Shown here: one piece after another, positions 12,803 through 14,543 of the stretch
Numbering within the stretch: position 1 is the stretch's first letter
Layout: each line of letters starts with the position of its first letter
NCBI GenBank assembly: GCA_003219335.1
Contig: QHOF01000052.1
Span: 1 to 14,543, forward strand
Reading direction: 5' to 3'
Length of the DNA stretch: 14,543 bases
Source: Verrucomicrobiota bacterium
Lineage (GTDB): Bacteria > Verrucomicrobiota > Verrucomicrobiia > Chthoniobacterales > UBA10450
Notes under the pieces: generated by a model
What the model saw: the letters and a program-made list of their open reading frames with translations, nothing else
Database searches by the model: none
Told to the model about the DNA's origin: nothing
Program-made: the position numbers and the translations under genes

Positions 12803-13816
12803 CTAGAGTCCCAACTTCTTTTCGATCTCTTTCACGCGCGCGAAGAGCTTTCCGAGCGAACGGATCCAGGCGATTTGTTGTTTAATTTCATTGATCGGCC
12901 CGGCAGGATAACCGAACCAGACCCCTCCGGGGACACTCTTCGAAACGCCGCTTTGCGCCGCGATCACACTGCCGTCCGCAATTTCAACGTGGCCGACAAT
13001 GCCTACCTGGCCCGCCATGGTGACCCGCTCGCCCACGCGTGTGCTCCCTGAAATGCCGGTCTGCGCCACGATCACGGAATTTCTTCCGATCACGACGTTG
13101 TGCGCGACCTGCACGAGATTGTCGATCTTCACGCCTTGTTGGATCCATGTCCGGCCAAAACGGGCCCGGTCGATGGTCGTGTTCGCGCCGATTTCGACAT
13201 CGTCATCGATCTGGACGATGCCGAGCTGCTGAATTTTTTGCTGCTGGCAATCCACCATTTCGAAACCGAAGCCATCCGCGCCGATCACTGCGCCGCTGTG
13301 AATGATCACGCGGGATCCGATCCGGCTCATCTCGCGGATCGTCACTCTCGGATAAATGAGGCACGCAGGTCCGACCACAGTTTCGTGTCCGATGTAACTT
13401 CCTGCGCCGATGACTGTGTCGTCGCCGATTCGTGCCCCGGCCTCGATGACCGCGTGCGGCTGAACCGATACGCGCCTTCCGAGCCGGGCAGTCGGATCAA
13501 CAATCGCGCTCGGATGAACACCGGGCGTAAACGCGACTGGTTTTGGCGCGAATCTTACCACGACCTGCTCGAACGCCTTCGTTGGATTTGAAACGCGAAT
13601 CTGCGCCGCGTTAATCGGCTCGGCAAAATCCGGCGGAACAAAAACTGCCGACGCGCGCGTTTTGCGCAGTTGTCCAATGTATTTCCGATTTGCGAAGAAG
13701 CTGATCTCCCCCGGAGTCGCTTCCGCGAGTGACGCCGCGCCTCTGATTTGCAGCGACGGATCCCCGATCAATTCGCCGCCGGACGTCGCGGCCAGTTGTT
13801 TGAGAGTAAAAGTCAC
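12803..13816 (-). CDS. lpxD: UDP-3-O-acylglucosamine N-acyltransferase
   Basis: LpxD adds the second (N-linked) hydroxyacyl chain to UDP-3-O-acyl-glucosamine in lipid A synthesis, using acyl-ACP; it is a cytoplasmic homotrimer. At 337 residues it matches the family (about 340). The N-terminal uridine-binding domain (about 1-95) has EISFFANRKYIGQL (37-50) and SAVFVPPD (56-63). The middle is a left-handed beta-helix of hexapeptide repeats (about 98-295), with IGADGFGF (178-185) and the catalytic His239 in LVQVAHNVVIG (234-244). A C-terminal helix (about 309-337) closes it. The GTG start at 13816 is supported by the N-terminal match (FTLKQLA). No Shine-Dalgarno is present; an 8-bp tandem repeat ends 4 nt before it. 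Its presence shows that the organism makes LPS. Confidence 0.96.
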   Translation of the reverse strand: MTFTLKQLAATSGGELIGDPSLQIRGAASLAEATPGEISFFANRKYIGQLRKTRASAVFVPPDFAEPINAAQIRVSNPTKAFEQVVVRFAPKPVAFTPGVHPSAIVDPTARLGRRVSVQPHAVIEAGARIGDDTVIGAGSYIGHETVVGPACLIYPRVTIREMSRIGSRVIIHSGAVIGADGFGFEMVDCQQQKIQQLGIVQIDDDVEIGANTTIDRARFGRTWIQQGVKIDNLVQVAHNVVIGRNSVIVAQTGISGSTRVGERVTMAGQVGIVGHVEIADGSVIAAQSGVSKSVPGGVWFGYPAGPINEIKQQIAWIRSLGKLFARVKEIEKKLGL

Positions 13817-13820
13817 AAAA

Positions 13821-13844
13821 GGTTGAAGGGTTAAAGGGTTGAAG
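13821..13844. repeat. 8-bp tandem repeat directly upstream of lpxD start
   Basis: Three perfect-length 8-bp units lie in a row: ggttgaag, ggttaaag, ggttgaag. On the coding strand this is CTTCAACC CTTTAACC CTTCAACC, ending 4 nt before the GTG start of lpxD. The same kind of array sits 5 nt before the second GspE ATPase (4384-4415); GTTGAAGRGTTAAA is shared by both sites. Confidence 0.75.
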
Positions 13845-13965
13845 CGTTTTCCGGTTAGCGCACGCGTCTCGTCCCGCGCCTGCGGGAGCGAACGCGTCCT
13901 CCCGGTCGCACACTTTTCTTGAGGGTTCTAGTTCCATCGCTTTGGGCGGCCTTTGCGGAAAGATT

Positions 13966-14008
13966 GTTTCGGCGCGACGCCGAAACCAGCACGCGAGACG
14001 CGTGTGCT
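13966..14008. repeat. Pair of palindromes upstream of lpxD / downstream of crotonase gene
   Basis: GTTTCGGCG-CGA-CGCCGAAAC (13966-13986) is a perfect 9-bp stem with a 3-nt loop. It is followed by AGCACGCGAGACGCGTGTGCT (13988-14008), a second, slightly imperfect palindrome. A partial inverse match to the second occurs at about 13858-13873 (GCGCACGCGTCTCG-like). The pair lies just past the stop of the crotonase-fold gene on the same strand and could terminate it. The rest of 13845-14027 shows no gene. Confidence 0.6.
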
Positions 14009-14027
14009 ACCCAGGCCATCTGCTTCC

Positions 14028-14543
14028 TCATCTCCAGCGCGGCGGGCGTTTTTCGATAAACGCTTGCACGCCTTCGAGCGCCGCTTCGTCCATCATGTTG
14101 CAGGCCATCGTCTGGCTTGCTGCGTTATACGCGGCTGCGATGCCGAGTTCACCCTGCCTGTAAAAGAATTCTTTCCCCATTGCCACCGCAACGCGTGGTT
14201 TAGCGAGGATTGTGGCGACGAGTTTCTCCAGCTCGGCATCGAGTTGATCGGGTTCGGCAACCCGGTTAATGAGCCCGCTCGCTTTTGCTTCTTGTGCGCT
14301 GATAAATTCTCCAGTCACGAGCATCTCGAAGGCAACTTTTCGTAAAACATTTCGTGAAAGCGCGACTCCCGGTGCGGAGCAAAACAGACCGAGGTTCACG
14401 CCGCCCACGGCGAATTTCGCTGTGCTCGACGCGACGGCGAGGTCGCACATCGCCACCAATTGACAACCCGCAGCGGTGGCAATCCCTTGCACGCGCGCAA
14501 TCACCGGCACCGGCAGGCGCTGGATCGCGAGCATCATGTCAGA
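14028..14543 (-). CDS. Crotonase-fold protein, ECHDC3-like, 5' partial
   Basis: The C-terminal part (171 residues visible) of an enoyl-CoA hydratase/isomerase-superfamily protein; the frame is open to the right edge, so ATG 14537 is probably internal. Oxyanion-hole and fold motifs are clear: PVPVIARVQGIATAAGCQL, then NLGLFCSAPGVALSRNV, FEMLVTGEFISAQEAKASGL and the ending GVQAFIEKRPPRW. The closest family I recall is animal ECHDC3 and its bacterial relatives, which share the GLFCS(A/T)PGVAL signature. Both catalytic glutamates of true hydratases appear to be missing: numbering from the ATG at 14537, the GCEL Glu is Gln26 and the second Glu (PE in rat crotonase) is Gly46. Hydration of enoyl-CoA is therefore unlikely; another acyl-CoA reaction, or a non-catalytic role, is more likely. 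It lies upstream of lpxD on the same strand, 211 nt away. Confidence 0.88.
   Translation of the reverse strand, partial: SDMMLAIQRLPVPVIARVQGIATAAGCQLVAMCDLAVASSTAKFAVGGVNLGLFCSAPGVALSRNVLRKVAFEMLVTGEFISAQEAKASGLINRVAEPDQLDAELEKLVATILAKPRVAVAMGKEFFYRQGELGIAAAYNAASQTMACNMMDEAALEGVQAFIEKRPPRWR

Overview
The window looks like a chromosomal segment of a Gram-negative, diderm bacterium of moderately high GC, most likely a soil-type Verrucomicrobiota (PVC group). This rests on several things seen together: an LPS lipid A gene (lpxD), an OmpA-type peptidoglycan-binding domain, a PVC-style pilus/type II secretion block with two GspE/PilB ATPases in tandem, a pseudopilin with Ala rather than Gly before the cleavage site, a plant/cyanobacteria-like ADP-glucose pyrophosphorylase, and many families of short palindromic and tandem intergenic repeats. 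The phylum is inferred from gene style, not from a marker tree.

Layout. Bases 1-337 (+) hold the C-terminal end of an OmpA-family protein. It faces a minus-strand block running from 8115 down to 430: glmS (6244-8115), two GspE/PilB-type ATPases (4422-6125 and 2693-4378), a GspF/PilC platform protein (1165-2454) and a GspG-like pseudopilin (430-1140). The last four form the cytoplasmic and inner-membrane engine plus the major pseudopilin of a type II secretion/type IV pilus machine. No secretin, prepilin peptidase or GspL/M genes are present here, so they must lie elsewhere. Next comes a plus-strand stretch: a small predicted membrane protein (8379-8633), an alpha/beta hydrolase (8702-9466) and glgC (9623-10888, glycogen synthesis). 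A minus-strand pair follows, overlapping by 20 bp: a membrane-anchored coiled-coil protein (11112-11951) and a small lipoprotein (10907-11131). Diverging from it is a plus-strand pair overlapping by one base: a 48-residue, very basic protein (12054-12200) and a YacP/Rae1-like NYN nuclease (12200-12610). The window closes with lpxD (12803-13816, -) and a crotonase-fold gene cut by the window edge (14028 to the end, -).

How they work together. GlmS feeds UDP-GlcNAc, the precursor for both peptidoglycan and lipid A, and LpxD acts later in lipid A synthesis. The OmpA domain, the lipoprotein and the coiled-coil protein are also envelope parts, so much of the window is envelope construction. The basic protein and the NYN nuclease look like a translationally coupled RNA-related pair.

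The most unusual features are: (1) the small basic gene coupled to the NYN nuclease; (2) a pseudopilin whose 5' end is built from intergenic repeats, giving an abnormally long leader; (3) an 8-bp tandem repeat in the position of the ribosome binding site of two unrelated genes; (4) a crotonase homologue that has lost both catalytic glutamates. No complete mobile element, CRISPR array, tRNA or rRNA was seen.
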